From Myroides oncorhynchi (GTDB taxonomy: Bacteria > Bacteroidota > Bacteroidia > Flavobacteriales > Flavobacteriaceae): a DNA stretch of 64,000 nt. The notes below the pieces were generated by a model. It worked only from the letters and a program-made list of their open reading frames with translations, was not told the DNA's origin and did no database searches. Of the stretch, positions 17,192-26,911 are shown one piece after another (the first letter of the stretch is position 1; each line of letters begins with the position of its first letter). The stretch lies in NCBI RefSeq assembly GCF_020905415.1, contig NZ_JAJJMP010000001.1, positions 1,623,501-1,687,500 on the forward strand. Reading direction: 5' to 3'. The position numbers and the translations under genes were made by a program.

Positions 17192-17227
17192 AAAAAAGAG
17201 TAGTTATTAAGTTAACTACTCTTTTTT
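17192..17227 (-). terminator. terminator of the efflux operon
   Basis: A perfect 15-bp stem (AAAAAAGAGTAGTTA / TAACTACTCTTTTTT) with a 6-base loop lies directly after the stop of the outer-membrane channel gene. The minus strand gives a T-run. Confidence 0.88.
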
Positions 17228-17251
17228 AATGAATAACAATTAACTATAATA

Positions 17252-18661
17252 TTATTTTATACCACCTCCGACAGCTCTGTAAAGCTGAACAACAGAAGTA
17301 AGTTGAGCTAATTCAGTATTAATATAACTTAATTCAGCTGCAAGAGCACTTTCTCTAGCTGTTAATACATCTAGGTAGTTAGCCATACCTTGGATTAATA
17401 ACTCTTCTGAATATTCAGTAGCTAAATTATATGCTTCATACTCTTGTTTTTTAAGCACTAGTTTATCTGTTGAGCTTTGGTATGTATATAAAGCATCTGA
17501 AACTTCTTTAGAAGCTGTTAAAATCGACTTTTTATAACTTAGTAATGCCGACTCTTGTTTTGCTTTGGCTACTTCGTGGGCAGTTTTGATCTTTCTACCA
17601 TTTAAGATAGGTTGAGTCAAACCTCCAATGAAATTTGCAAAAAGAGAACTAGTATTGAATAAGTTATCAAAATCTAAACTTTGCAGACCTCCATTAGCTG
17701 TTAATCTAAAAGAAGGATAAAAGTTTGCACGTGCAACGTTTGTCATTTCAAATGCGTTGATTAAGCTGTATTCAGCAGCTCTTACATCAGGTCTATTGCT
17801 AAGAAGTTGAAGAGGTACACCTACTGTTAAATCTGCATTTAATTTTTGTGTTTTAAGATCACCTCTATTAATAGCTGTAGGGTTATCCCCTAACAAAATA
17901 CTAAAAGCATTTTCAGTTAGTTTGATATTATTTTGGATATCAACTAGAAGAGCTTTTGCATTTAATAATTGAGCTTGTGTTTGTTTAACAGCAACTTCAT
18001 TAACTTGTCCTGAATCTTTTAAAGCTTCAATGGTTTCTAAACTATTTGTTCTGTTGACTATAGTTTGTTCAGTCACTCTTTTTTGTTCATCTAAAGCAAC
18101 TAGTTGGAAATACGTAGTAGCGATAGTAGATATTAGTTGAGTTTTTACAGCTTGGTGAGCAGAAAGGGTTTGTAAGTAACTTGCACTAAAAGCTCTTTTG
18201 TCACTTCTGATTTTACCCCACACATCTAGTTCCCAAGAGAATTGTCCTGTAATATCATACATGTCATTTTTCACTCTAGTATCTCCAAAAGCTTGCCCTT
18301 GTGAACCGTTTTTAGATAATACAGAATGTGTATAGTTTGCACCTAGGTTTAATGTAGGAGCGTATCCCCATTTACCTTGTTGCATATAAGCTTGAGCTGC
18401 ATTAATGTTTTGTAATGCGATTCTGATATCTAGGTTATTCTCAAGACCTTTTTCGATATGCTGAATAAGGATCTGATCAGAGAAAAGCTCTTTCCATGAC
18501 ATTGCTGCCATAGAAAGAGTATCTTGAGATATTTTATCAGTACGGAATTGCGCTTCGTTTGTTACTTCTGGTCTGTCATAGTTTTTTGAAACTATACAAG
18601 ATTGCATTGTAATTGCTAAAGCGGCAATAGGTAAAGCTCTATATAAAGTTTGTTTTTTCAT
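17252..18661 (-). CDS. RND efflux outer-membrane lipoprotein channel (TolC/OprM type)
   Basis: 469 residues with a lipoprotein signal (MKKQTLYRALPIAALAITMQSC, the cysteine at 22). The body has the two tandem outer-membrane-efflux repeats of about 190 residues each: long helical coils (AQAYMQQGKWGYAPTLNLGANY, ARANFYPSFRLTANGGL, GLTQPILNGRKIKTAHEVAKAK) and the RPDVRAAEYSL segment typical of NodT/OprM proteins. It forms the exit duct of the tripartite pump. It is the last gene of the operon, one base after the pump gene, and is followed by the 17192-17227 hairpin. Confidence 0.92.
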   Translation of the reverse strand: MKKQTLYRALPIAALAITMQSCIVSKNYDRPEVTNEAQFRTDKISQDTLSMAAMSWKELFSDQILIQHIEKGLENNLDIRIALQNINAAQAYMQQGKWGYAPTLNLGANYTHSVLSKNGSQGQAFGDTRVKNDMYDITGQFSWELDVWGKIRSDKRAFSASYLQTLSAHQAVKTQLISTIATTYFQLVALDEQKRVTEQTIVNRTNSLETIEALKDSGQVNEVAVKQTQAQLLNAKALLVDIQNNIKLTENAFSILLGDNPTAINRGDLKTQKLNADLTVGVPLQLLSNRPDVRAAEYSLINAFEMTNVARANFYPSFRLTANGGLQSLDFDNLFNTSSLFANFIGGLTQPILNGRKIKTAHEVAKAKQESALLSYKKSILTASKEVSDALYTYQSSTDKLVLKKQEYEAYNLATEYSEELLIQGMANYLDVLTARESALAAELSYINTELAQLTSVVQLYRAVGGGIK

Positions 18662-18662
18662 A

Positions 18663-21600
18663 TTATTCTGACTTGTGCTCTACGAATTTAATCGGTTTAA
18701 TTTTTTCTTGTAAGTACTGGAAGATAGCATAAAGTACAGGAATTACGAATACTCCTAATATTGTACCAATCAATAGTCCAAATGCAGCACCAGTACCGAT
18801 AGATCTGTTACCAACATCTCCAACACCTTTAGCAAATACTAATGGCATCATACCTAGAATAAAGGCAAAAGATGTCATTAAGATTGGTCTTAAACGAGCT
18901 TTAGCACCGTTTATAGCAGACTCTGCTATTGATTCTCCATGTTGACGTCTTTGTAAGGCGAACTCTACAATAAGAATAGCATTCTTGGCAAGAAGTCCTA
19001 CCAACATGACCAGTGCAATCTGGAAGTAAATATTATTTTCTAATCCCGCATATTTCTGTGCAATGAAAGCTCCCATGATACCTGTAGGCAATGATAAGAT
19101 TACTGCTAAAGGCAATAAATAACTTTCGTATTGTGCAGATAATAAGAAGTAAACGAAAATAATACATAAAGCAAAGATCATTACAGTTTGGTTACCAGAA
19201 CTAATTTCTTCACGAGATAGACCTGTAAAGTCAATTCCATAGTCTGCACTTAAGGTTTGTGCAGCTACTTCTTGCACTGCTTTAATTGCATCCCCAGAAC
19301 TGAATCCTGGTTTAGGTGCTCCAGCGATGTTAGAAGATGTAAATAAGTTGTAACGGTTTACTGATTGTGGACCATATACTTTTTTCAAATCTACAAACTG
19401 AGTTACTGGTGCCATTTCTCCAGAAGCTGTTCTAACATAGATTTCGTTTAGACTGTTTTTGTCAGATCTGTATTCTGGTAGTGCTTGAACCATTACACGG
19501 TATTGTTTACCAAAACGAGTAAAGTCAGCTGCATATATACCTCCAATGTAACCTTGTAAAGCAGAGAATATATCACTTACTAATACTCCTGATTCTTTTG
19601 CTCTAGGAATATTAAGATCTAGTTCGTATTGTGCATAGTTTGTATTAAACGAAGACTGTGCATACATAATCTCAGGACGTTGCATTAATGCTCCAAGATA
19701 TTCTTTTGATTTTTGGTCAAAGTCAGTAAGCGCACCTCCTGTTTTGTCTAATAATTTCATCTCAAAACCTGAAGACATACCAAAACCTGGTATACTTGGA
19801 GGTTGGAAGAAAATCATTCTAGCATCTTGGAATTGAGTTGCTGCGATACCAAATAAGTTTCCAATAATAGCATCTGTAGCTAATTCTGGGGTAGTTCTTT
19901 CTGCGAAGTCTTTTAATTTGATCATCGCCATACCATAGTTAGAACCTTGTCCATTGATGAATGAGAATCCAGATACGATAGTTACTCCTTCTACTCCTGG
20001 GATTTGTTTAACTACTTTAGAGAACTCTTTTTGTAAACTTGTTACACGATCTTGAGAAGCCCCAGCAGGTAATTCAATATTACCCATAATAAATCCACGG
20101 TCTTCATTTGGAACGAATCCACTAGGCATTGTTTTAGATGAATAATAAGTTATTCCTAAACAAGCAATTAAGATTAAGAATGTTACCCATTTGTGTTTTA
20201 ATAAGAACTTAAATGAGTTACCATATTTATTCGTTAAACTATTAAATCCTGCATTAAAAGCATCAAAGAAACGTTGAACAAAGTTTCTTTTCTTTTCTTC
20301 GTTATGATCATGTTGTGTTAAAAATAACGCACATAGTGCAGGACTCAAAGTCAAGGCATTAACAGCAGAAATTAAAATTGCTACAATAAGTGTGATACCA
20401 AACTGTTTATAGAATACCCCTGTTGGACCAGGTATAAATGTTACTGGAATAAAAACGGCAGACATTACAAGAGTAATGGAGATAATAGCCCCTGATATTT
20501 CATTCATGGTATTTAAACTCGCTTCTTTCGCATCTTGCCCAGTTTCTTCCATTTTAGCATGTACAGCTTCTACTACAACTATGGCATCATCCACCACAAT
20601 ACCAATAGCTAATACTAGTGCGAACAATGTTAACAAGTTAATTGAGAATCCAAATACACTCAAGAAGAAGAATGTTCCTACAATGGCAACTGGTACAGCA
20701 ATCAATGGAATTAATGTAGAACGGAAATCTTGTAAGAAGATATAAACTACTACGAATACTAGTAAGAAAGCTTCTATAAGGGTGTGAATTACTTTACTAA
20801 TAGAAGCATCTAAGAACTCGTTAGTGTCCATTAATACAGTATAATTAACACCTTCTGGGAAAGTCACCTTCATTTTCTCAAGTTCAGTATGCAAGTTCTG
20901 AATAATTTCTTGCGCATTAGAACCTGGAGTTTGGTAAATCGCCATTGCTACTCCTGGATATCCGTCCTGTTCAGAACTACCTACATAAGACATAGCGCCT
21001 AACTCTATTTTAGCCACATCTTTTAAGTACAATACTTGACCATTACCCAAAGATTTTACTACGATGTTTTCGTATTGGTCTTGAGTTTTGTATTTACCAC
21101 TATATTTAATTACATATTGGAATGCTTCAGCGTTGTTTTCACCTAACTGACCTGCAGCAGCTTCCAAACTCTGTTCGTTTAATACTCTAACTACGTCAGA
21201 TGGTACTAAACCATAAGCTTTCATCTTAGCTGGATCAATCCAGATACGCATTGAATAGTTACGAGAACCAAAAGCAGATGCATCTCCAACACCACTTACA
21301 CGTTTAAGTACAGGAATAACGTTAATATTCATGTAGTTCTGGATGTAAATAGCATCGTAGTTAGGACTTGTCGAATAGAAAGACAAGAACATTAATGCAC
21401 TTGTTTGTTGTTTCTGTGTAGTTACTCCTGAACGTGTAACCTCTGCTGGTAAAAGAGGTGTAGCACGTGCCACACGGTTTTGTACGTTTACAGCAGCGAT
21501 ATCTGGGTCAACACCTTGTTTGAATACAACTTGTATACTAGCACTACCATCATTCGATGCAGTAGATGTAATATAGTCCATGTTTTCTACCCCATTCACC

Positions 21601-21803
21601 TGTTCTTCGATAGGAATAACAACAGATTGCATTACTGTCTCAGCATTTGCCCCAGGATATGAAGCAGCAATCTGTACGGTAGGAGGTGCAATATCTGGAT
21701 ATTGCGTCACTGGAAGTACTGTTAACCCCAGTACCCCTAGTATTACTATAAGTATAGAAATAACTGTAGATAATACAGGTCTTTCAATAAATGTTTTTAA
21801 CAT
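18663..21803 (-). CDS. RND multidrug efflux pump subunit (HAE1/AcrB type)
   Basis: 1046 residues, the normal length of AcrB/MexB proteins. The N-terminus FIERPVLSTVISILIVILGVLGL is the classical first helix. Proton-relay residues are visible: the Asp-Asp pair in VLAIGIVVDDAIVVVEAV (TM4) and the lysine in VMLVGLLAKNAILIVEFA (TM10). Two large periplasmic loops with the QNRVARATPLLPAEV and TQKQQTSALMFLSFYS blocks match the HAE1 group. It exports hydrophobic or amphipathic compounds using the proton gradient. The gene is three bases after the adaptor and one base before the channel, clear co-transcription. Substrates are unknown. Confidence 0.95.
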   Translation of the reverse strand: MLKTFIERPVLSTVISILIVILGVLGLTVLPVTQYPDIAPPTVQIAASYPGANAETVMQSVVIPIEEQVNGVENMDYITSTASNDGSASIQVVFKQGVDPDIAAVNVQNRVARATPLLPAEVTRSGVTTQKQQTSALMFLSFYSTSPNYDAIYIQNYMNINVIPVLKRVSGVGDASAFGSRNYSMRIWIDPAKMKAYGLVPSDVVRVLNEQSLEAAAGQLGENNAEAFQYVIKYSGKYKTQDQYENIVVKSLGNGQVLYLKDVAKIELGAMSYVGSSEQDGYPGVAMAIYQTPGSNAQEIIQNLHTELEKMKVTFPEGVNYTVLMDTNEFLDASISKVIHTLIEAFLLVFVVVYIFLQDFRSTLIPLIAVPVAIVGTFFFLSVFGFSINLLTLFALVLAIGIVVDDAIVVVEAVHAKMEETGQDAKEASLNTMNEISGAIISITLVMSAVFIPVTFIPGPTGVFYKQFGITLIVAILISAVNALTLSPALCALFLTQHDHNEEKKRNFVQRFFDAFNAGFNSLTNKYGNSFKFLLKHKWVTFLILIACLGITYYSSKTMPSGFVPNEDRGFIMGNIELPAGASQDRVTSLQKEFSKVVKQIPGVEGVTIVSGFSFINGQGSNYGMAMIKLKDFAERTTPELATDAIIGNLFGIAATQFQDARMIFFQPPSIPGFGMSSGFEMKLLDKTGGALTDFDQKSKEYLGALMQRPEIMYAQSSFNTNYAQYELDLNIPRAKESGVLVSDIFSALQGYIGGIYAADFTRFGKQYRVMVQALPEYRSDKNSLNEIYVRTASGEMAPVTQFVDLKKVYGPQSVNRYNLFTSSNIAGAPKPGFSSGDAIKAVQEVAAQTLSADYGIDFTGLSREEISSGNQTVMIFALCIIFVYFLLSAQYESYLLPLAVILSLPTGIMGAFIAQKYAGLENNIYFQIALVMLVGLLAKNAILIVEFALQRRQHGESIAESAINGAKARLRPILMTSFAFILGMMPLVFAKGVGDVGNRSIGTGAAFGLLIGTILGVFVIPVLYAIFQYLQEKIKPIKFVEHKSE

Positions 21804-21806
21804 ACT

Positions 21807-22961
21807 TTAGAATGTTGATTTGATGTCTTCGTTAATTTTTTCAAATTTCTCAGGTACTGGAGTTATAGGTGATCCACTACGTAGTGTACCTAATCCTGTA
21901 CCAATGATTTTTTCACCTTTTTTGACACCTTCTTTTACGATTGCCAACTTGTTGATTCTATCGATTACTTCGATCTTAGTAGCTTTAGCTGTATCGTTTG
22001 CTACAGTATATACATATACTTGACCTTGTTGTTCGAATGTAGCTGATTCTGGAACGACTAATACATTAGTATATTCGTTAGGAAGTAATAATGTACCACT
22101 ATTACCATTTGCTAGCAATCTGTTAGGATTGTTAAAAGCTGCTCTTAACTGTACTGTACCTGTCGTAGGGTTAATCTGACCTGAGATAGTCTCGATTTTA
22201 CCAGACTCATCATACACTTGTCCATTAGCTAACTGTAGTTTTACAGTAGGTAAGTGACTTAATTTCTCTTTTAAAGACTTTCCATCTATTTTTTCTAAGA
22301 AATCGAAGTATTCTTTTTCGTTAAGAGTAAAGTAAGCAAATACATCACTGTCATCAGACACCACTGTTAATGGTTGTGGGTCACTAGGGCTTACTAAAGC
22401 TCCTTCACGGAAGTTAATTTGACCTACAATACCATCGATAGGACTTTTTACTACAGCGTAGTCAATATTAGCAACTATACTTTTGTGTTGCGCTTTAGCA
22501 TTAGCTACTTGACTTTTTGCACTAGCTAAATTCGCTTCAGCAGTCTCTAACTGGATTTTACTGATAATCCCTTTAGTTACAAGAGGTACCAACTTATCAA
22601 CGTTTACTTGAGCAACATTTACTTGAGCTTCAGCTGTTCTGATTGCTGCCTTAGCCGCATCAGCACTTTCGTTTAAAGTGTTGGTCTCAAGTCTAAATAG
22701 AGGTTGTCCCTTTCTAACGATTGCACCTTCGTCTACATAAACTTCTTGAATGTACCCCGCTATTTTAGCACGAACGCTACTAGCAACTTTCCCTTGAATA
22801 GTAGTAGGGTAGTTTTTATAACCTGTTACATTTTGAGTAGGTACTTCGATTACTTTGTAAGGTAATGCTTGAGGCCCTCCTTGTTGTTGATCTTTGTTTC
22901 CGCATGACGCTACAGTGATAGCGATTGCAGCGAAAGTGATCGATTGTAAATAACGTTTCAT
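21807..22961 (-). CDS. RND efflux periplasmic adaptor (MFP, AcrA-like)
   Basis: 384-residue lipoprotein with a clear lipobox (VASCG, cysteine at about 20). After a lipoyl half-motif VRAKIAGYIQEVYVDEGAIVRKGQPLFRLE (about 61-90) come a coiled hairpin (about 95-165), the second half (IVGQINFREGALVSP), a beta-barrel domain and a membrane-proximal domain. It links the pump and the outer-membrane channel. It sits eight bases after the regulator gene and three before the pump. Confidence 0.93.
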   Translation of the reverse strand: MKRYLQSITFAAIAITVASCGNKDQQQGGPQALPYKVIEVPTQNVTGYKNYPTTIQGKVASSVRAKIAGYIQEVYVDEGAIVRKGQPLFRLETNTLNESADAAKAAIRTAEAQVNVAQVNVDKLVPLVTKGIISKIQLETAEANLASAKSQVANAKAQHKSIVANIDYAVVKSPIDGIVGQINFREGALVSPSDPQPLTVVSDDSDVFAYFTLNEKEYFDFLEKIDGKSLKEKLSHLPTVKLQLANGQVYDESGKIETISGQINPTTGTVQLRAAFNNPNRLLANGNSGTLLLPNEYTNVLVVPESATFEQQGQVYVYTVANDTAKATKIEVIDRINKLAIVKEGVKKGEKIIGTGLGTLRSGSPITPVPEKFEKINEDIKSTF

Positions 22962-22969
22962 ATAATTAC

Positions 22970-23443
22970 TTAATTTGTACTTTTTAATTTTTCTATTGTA
23001 TCTCCGATGTGATTCTTGCTTTTTTCTAAATGGTTTATGTATAGTTCCATTTTATTATTGCAGTTGTTTGCTTTTAAGGTACCTTCATCAACACATTTGA
23101 TTAGTCTTAGGCTTAAAGCATGTTCTCGTTCTAAGACATCTCGTATTATTTGTAATCTTAAAGTCATATAATTAGGGTTTAACCTAAAAAACCTTTTTCT
23201 TTCATCAATTTTATTGAAATGCTCAATCTGATTATTTGATATTAGCAGATTCAAACTAGTAGAAACTGAACTCTTACTTGCATTTAATCTTTCAACTAAC
23301 TCATCAAAAGTCACGCCATCTCTGTTATTATTAAACATGATGTATGTATATATCTGTGCTGTGAGAGGTGACAGATGGTAAACAAGCTCATGATGTGCAC
23401 AGAAGTCTTGGAATAAATCTACTAAATCTTGGTCGTATTGCAT
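22970..23443 (-). CDS. GbsR/MarR-family transcriptional regulator of the efflux operon
   Basis: 157 residues with a winged-helix core: the scaffold helix LSPLTAQIYTYIMFNN, recognition segment VTFDELVERLNASKSSVSTSLNLLISNNQIEHF, wing KIDERKRFFRLNPNYM, then a C-terminal helical dimer region. The ASKSSVSTSLNLL helix is typical of GbsR-like proteins of Bacteroidota, which sit ahead of RND operons. It is the first gene of the four-gene unit and probably represses it through the palindrome at 23476-23503. The inducer is unknown. Confidence 0.85.
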   Translation of the reverse strand: MQYDQDLVDLFQDFCAHHELVYHLSPLTAQIYTYIMFNNNRDGVTFDELVERLNASKSSVSTSLNLLISNNQIEHFNKIDERKRFFRLNPNYMTLRLQIIRDVLEREHALSLRLIKCVDEGTLKANNCNNKMELYINHLEKSKNHIGDTIEKLKSTN

Positions 23444-23465
23444 TATATGTTAAAATTTTAATGAA

Positions 23466-23507
23466 GCAAATATACGGTTAGTTTTGTAATTACCGAACCA
23501 ACCAAAC
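23466..23507 (-). promoter_or_regulatory. efflux-operon promoter with candidate operator
   Basis: On the coding (minus) strand TATATTTG (the + strand CAAATATA, 23466-23473) forms a -7 box. Directly upstream an imperfect palindrome GGTTAGTT (23476-23483) / AACCAACC (23496-23503) has seven of eight complementary bases, with a nested CGGT/ACCG. It covers the space between the -7 and -33 regions, where a bound repressor would block polymerase. Confidence 0.6.
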
Positions 23508-23639
23508 TTAAAAGTTTCTTAATTATTTAGATGGCATCTATATAATAAGTTTTTAAACTTGTTGTTTTTTCCATCTATTTGATTATCTGATAGAAAATGG
23601 AGTATCCTATGCTGTTTGAAAAAAAAACACAAAAAATGC

Positions 23640-23671
23640 TTGCGTATAGTTTGAAAATAGCATTATATTTG
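23640..23671 (+). promoter_or_regulatory. promoter of the tRNA-Gly array
   Basis: TTG at 23640-23642 and TATATTTG at 23664-23671, spaced 21 bases; the first tRNA begins 12 bases later. No similar promoter lies in the spacers, so the four tRNAs are probably one transcript. Confidence 0.75.
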
Positions 23672-23682
23672 CATCCACAAAA

Positions 23683-23755
<73 letters not shown>

Positions 23756-23794
23756 CTGCATAAACCTGATGTAGGTTTTAAAAGCACATCAATT

Positions 23795-23867
<73 letters not shown>

Positions 23868-23906
23868 CTGTATAAACCTGATGTAGGTTTTAAAAGCACA
23901 TCAATT

Positions 23907-23979
<73 letters not shown>

Positions 23980-24018
23980 CTATATAAACCTGATGTAGGT
24001 TTTAAAAGCACATCAATT

Positions 24019-24091
<73 letters not shown>

Positions 24092-24095
24092 CTGC

Positions 24096-24128
24096 ATAAA
24101 CCTTAACATTAGTTAAGGTTTATTTGTT
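24096..24128 (+). terminator. terminator of the tRNA-Gly array
   Basis: A perfect 12-bp stem ATAAACCTTAAC / GTTAAGGTTTAT with a 4-base loop follows copy 4 and runs into T-rich DNA. Confidence 0.85.
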
Positions 24129-24247
24129 TATACTAATTCTAAAATTCACGAGTGGATCTTAAAATATTTAGTATTAATAAATTATGTTTTATTGAGCAAC
24201 TGAGGGAAATAGATAAAATAATTATTGGTCTTTTTTTATCATAGAGC

Positions 24248-24279
24248 TTGTAATTAAATAATAAAAAGCATTATATTTG
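24248..24279 (+). promoter_or_regulatory. promoter of the second tRNA-Leu
   Basis: TTG at 24248-24250 and TATATTTG at 24272-24279, 21 bases apart, as in the other tRNA promoters of this window. Confidence 0.78.
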
Positions 24280-24320
24280 CACGTCTTAAAGAGGTAGTTA
24301 TCATATCTCTTACCAAATAC

Positions 24321-24402
24321 GCGGGTATGGTGAAATTGGTAGACACGCCAGACTTAGGATCTGGTGCCGCAAGGTGTGAAGGTTCGAGTCCTTTTACCCG
24401 CA
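24321..24402 (+). tRNA. tRNA-Leu (anticodon TAG), second copy
   Basis: Identical over all 82 bases to the tRNA at 6950-7031, with a different leader but the same promoter type and nearly the same terminator stem. Confidence 0.97.
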
Positions 24403-24406
24403 CAGT

Positions 24407-24435
24407 AAGCCTCTTCGATTGAAGAGGCTTTTTTT
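24407..24435 (+). terminator. intrinsic terminator of the second tRNA-Leu
   Basis: Stem AAGCCTCTTC / GAAGAGGCTT with loop GATT and a T-run. The stem matches that of the first tRNA-Leu copy, so the terminator was copied along with the gene. Confidence 0.9.
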
Positions 24436-24456
24436 ATGTCTTTAAAATTCTTAAGT

Positions 24457-25002
24457 ATGAGATCCTTAGTATTGACCACCCTAGTTGTTATGGTTATTAG
24501 TTCTTGTGCTAGTAAACCTTCTAAAAATGTGATTACAAATTTACTTCCTAATTCTACAGAAGGTATAATTGTGGGTACTATTAGCGTTGAGATGAAATCT
24601 CCTATTTATAATAGCTATTTTTTCCATTATAATAAAGTGTTAGAAGATAGCTTCGATGTTTATGAAAGTAGAATTTGGATTTATCCTAACCAAATGATAA
24701 AAAAGAAGCATGATGCAGATTATGTAGACGGCAGTAAAGCTGTTTATCTATTCTCTGTAAAAGAATTTGCTGGAAATTATCAATTTTCTTTGGTCAAATT
24801 TAATGATAATGCAGCTCCAATTTACTTAAAGTCATTTGAGAAGACATTGGATTTTCCATTCGAAATAAAGAAAGGAAAAGTGACTTATTTTGGAGAAATA
24901 TATCTAGATACGAATAATGGTATTATTGAGAAAAATGATATGAGCGATAGAGATCTTAAATATTTTGGAGAAAAGTTTCCTAATTTGAATATTGTTGAAT
25001 AG
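24457..25002 (+). CDS. hypothetical lipoprotein
   Basis: 181 residues from the ATG at 24457, giving a lipoprotein signal MRSLVLTTLVVMVISSC with the lipobox VISSC. An upstream in-frame ATG at 24436 lies against the T-run of the tRNA terminator, so it is less likely. The mature part is a mixed alpha/beta protein (SRIWIYPNQMIKKKHD, AVYLFSVKEFAGNYQFSLV, GKVTYFGEIYL) with an N-terminal beta-like fold and no motif I know. It lies between the tRNA and the MscS channel gene and may be on its own. Confidence 0.65.
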   Translation: MRSLVLTTLVVMVISSCASKPSKNVITNLLPNSTEGIIVGTISVEMKSPIYNSYFFHYNKVLEDSFDVYESRIWIYPNQMIKKKHDADYVDGSKAVYLFSVKEFAGNYQFSLVKFNDNAAPIYLKSFEKTLDFPFEIKKGKVTYFGEIYLDTNNGIIEKNDMSDRDLKYFGEKFPNLNIVE

Positions 25003-25114
25003 TCTTGTTTTTGTATTAAATTACATACTTGTATCAAGGATATCTTATAGTGATGTGACTTTTGAGATATTAAAGGTCTAAACTGTGGTATCTTATATTA
25101 ATTAATATTTAATA

Positions 25115-25945
25115 ATGGATTTAAAAAACCTTTTTTCTACTGTATTAGAATATGAGTTATATGCTAGTAAGTCTATAACTATCACTATTGGTACACTGTT
25201 GTTTATCGCTTTTACGTTAATGATTACTAATGTAGGATTAAGATTGTTAAGAAAAGCATTTATTCGAACAGCTACTCCTGATGTAGCAGCTCGTTTAAGG
25301 AGTGTATTTAACTTTATAAATTACTTCATTTATCTTATTATGTTCTTTTTTATTTTGAACGTAGTAGGGATTAATATAAGTATGTTTTTAACTACTTCTG
25401 CTGCTTTATTTGTTGGTCTTGGTTTTGCATTGCAAGATATCTTTAGAGATTTAATTGCTGGCATTTATATCTTATTTGATAAGACGCTTAATGTGGGTGA
25501 TGTAATTGATGTTAAAGGTGAAGTTGGAAGAGTTAGAGCGATTAATCTTAGATGTACTATTGTGGAGACACGTAATCTAAAATCAATAGTTATTCCTAAT
25601 AGAAAATTGATTGATGATATTATGAGTAACTGGACTCATGAAGATCCTGTTGTACGTGCAAAGATTGAAGTCGGAGCTTTTATAGGGACAGACGTAGAGT
25701 TGGTTAAATCTGTATTGCTATCTTGTGTAGAGAATAATGAAGAAGTATTAAAAGATCCTCATCCAATTGTGTTTATTGATAGCTTTGGAGAATCATCTAT
25801 TCGTTTCTACTTGTATTATTTTATAGATAATGCATTCGACAATGATCGTATAGCGAGTAGTATTCGCTTTGAGATAGATAAGAAGTTTAAACTTAATAGT
25901 ATTGAACTACCTGTACCTGTATTGAAGTTAAATAAGATAGAATAA
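25115..25945 (+). CDS. mechanosensitive ion channel, MscS family
   Basis: 276 residues. Three helices (about 20-42, 66-85 and 90-110) end in the pore-lining TM3 (FLTTSAALFVGLGFALQDIFRDLIAGIYILFD), in which the glycine/alanine pattern and the QDIFRD stretch are typical of MscS. The cytoplasmic vestibule follows (VGDVIDVKGEVGRVRAINL, then VETRNLKSIVIPNRKLI and the SFGESSIRFYLYYFI block). It opens under membrane tension to release solutes in osmotic downshift. The gene has its own upstream region and is followed 75 bases later by GH25. Confidence 0.9.
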   Translation: MDLKNLFSTVLEYELYASKSITITIGTLLFIAFTLMITNVGLRLLRKAFIRTATPDVAARLRSVFNFINYFIYLIMFFFILNVVGINISMFLTTSAALFVGLGFALQDIFRDLIAGIYILFDKTLNVGDVIDVKGEVGRVRAINLRCTIVETRNLKSIVIPNRKLIDDIMSNWTHEDPVVRAKIEVGAFIGTDVELVKSVLLSCVENNEEVLKDPHPIVFIDSFGESSIRFYLYYFIDNAFDNDRIASSIRFEIDKKFKLNSIELPVPVLKLNKIE

Positions 25946-25995
25946 TTTGATATAACTTATCTGTGTGTATTCATCTGATAAGTCAATAAAAGAAT

Positions 25996-26003
25996 TATTT
26001 TTG
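25996..26003 (+). promoter_or_regulatory. -7 promoter element of the GH25 gene
   Basis: TATTTTTG (TAnnTTTG) lies 17 bases before the ATG at 26021, so the leader would be about ten bases. Confidence 0.55.
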
Positions 26004-26020
26004 TTGCTTTATATCGTCAA

Positions 26021-26911
26021 ATGGCATCTAATAAATCAAACTCAAATCCTATGTCAGCTGTGGGAGCTAGACCTAAGAGGAAAACTCCTATTAAACGTAA
26101 ACCTACAAAGAAAAATGAAGGTAATACTAATACTTGGAATCAGATCAAGTGGGTCGTTATTATAACTTTTTTTGTAGGAATAGGTATTTGGTTTGGTATT
26201 AGTTTTAAAGAGGGTATTCGCTATTTTTTTAATGGAGATAGTAAGATTGAAGGTAAGTCTCTTTTTGATGTGCGGACAGTTGAAGTCTTGAATAGACATA
26301 ATGATATGTTAGTTGGGTTTGATGTTTCTCATTACCAAGGAGTGATAGATTGGAAAGTTGTTGATTCAGTTGCTGGTAAAGCATCATTAGATTTTGTATT
26401 TATTCGCGCTACTATGGGGAAAGATGGAAGGGATAAAGCGTTTAAATTAAATTGGAAAGGAGCTAGAGCAAATCATTTTATACGTGGGGCATATCACTAT
26501 TACCGTCCTGACGAAAACTCTACTGAACAAGCTGAGAACTTTATAAAAAATGTCAAAATATCTGAGGGTGATTTTCCTCCTGTTTTAGATATCGAAGATA
26601 TGCCTAAAGAGCAGTCTATGGAAAATCTTAGAAAAGGTCTTCAGAACTGGATTAAACTTGTTGAGACTCATTATAAGGTAAAGCCTATACTTTATTCTGG
26701 AGAGAATTTTTATACCCATCATCTTAAGGAATGGTTTCCTGATTATGTTTTATGGATTGCTAATTATAATTTTTTTGTAGAAGAGATTAAACCCGAGTGG
26801 CATTTTTGGCAATTTACTGAGAAAGGAATAATCGAAGGAATTGACGGTAAAGTGGATTTGAATATTTACAATGGAAGCAAAGCTGATATACGAGATCTAT
26901 TAGTGCCATAA
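26021..26911 (+). CDS. GH25 family lysozyme, membrane anchored
   Basis: 296 residues. A basic proline/lysine-rich cytoplasmic tail (about 1-42) precedes one membrane helix (WVVIITFFVGIGIWFGISF, 43-62), placing the enzyme in the periplasm. The GH25 domain (about 97-293) begins GFDVSHYQGVIDW and shows FVFIRATMGKDGRD, GAYHYYRPDENS, the catalytic pair in VLDIEDM, ILYSGENFY, LWIANYN and WHFWQFTEKG, all expected. The family cleaves the beta-1,4 bond of peptidoglycan as an N-acetylmuramidase. A TATTTTTG box at 25996 supports the start. It has its own unit. Confidence 0.9.
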   Translation: MASNKSNSNPMSAVGARPKRKTPIKRKPTKKNEGNTNTWNQIKWVVIITFFVGIGIWFGISFKEGIRYFFNGDSKIEGKSLFDVRTVEVLNRHNDMLVGFDVSHYQGVIDWKVVDSVAGKASLDFVFIRATMGKDGRDKAFKLNWKGARANHFIRGAYHYYRPDENSTEQAENFIKNVKISEGDFPPVLDIEDMPKEQSMENLRKGLQNWIKLVETHYKVKPILYSGENFYTHHLKEWFPDYVLWIANYNFFVEEIKPEWHFWQFTEKGIIEGIDGKVDLNIYNGSKADIRDLLVP

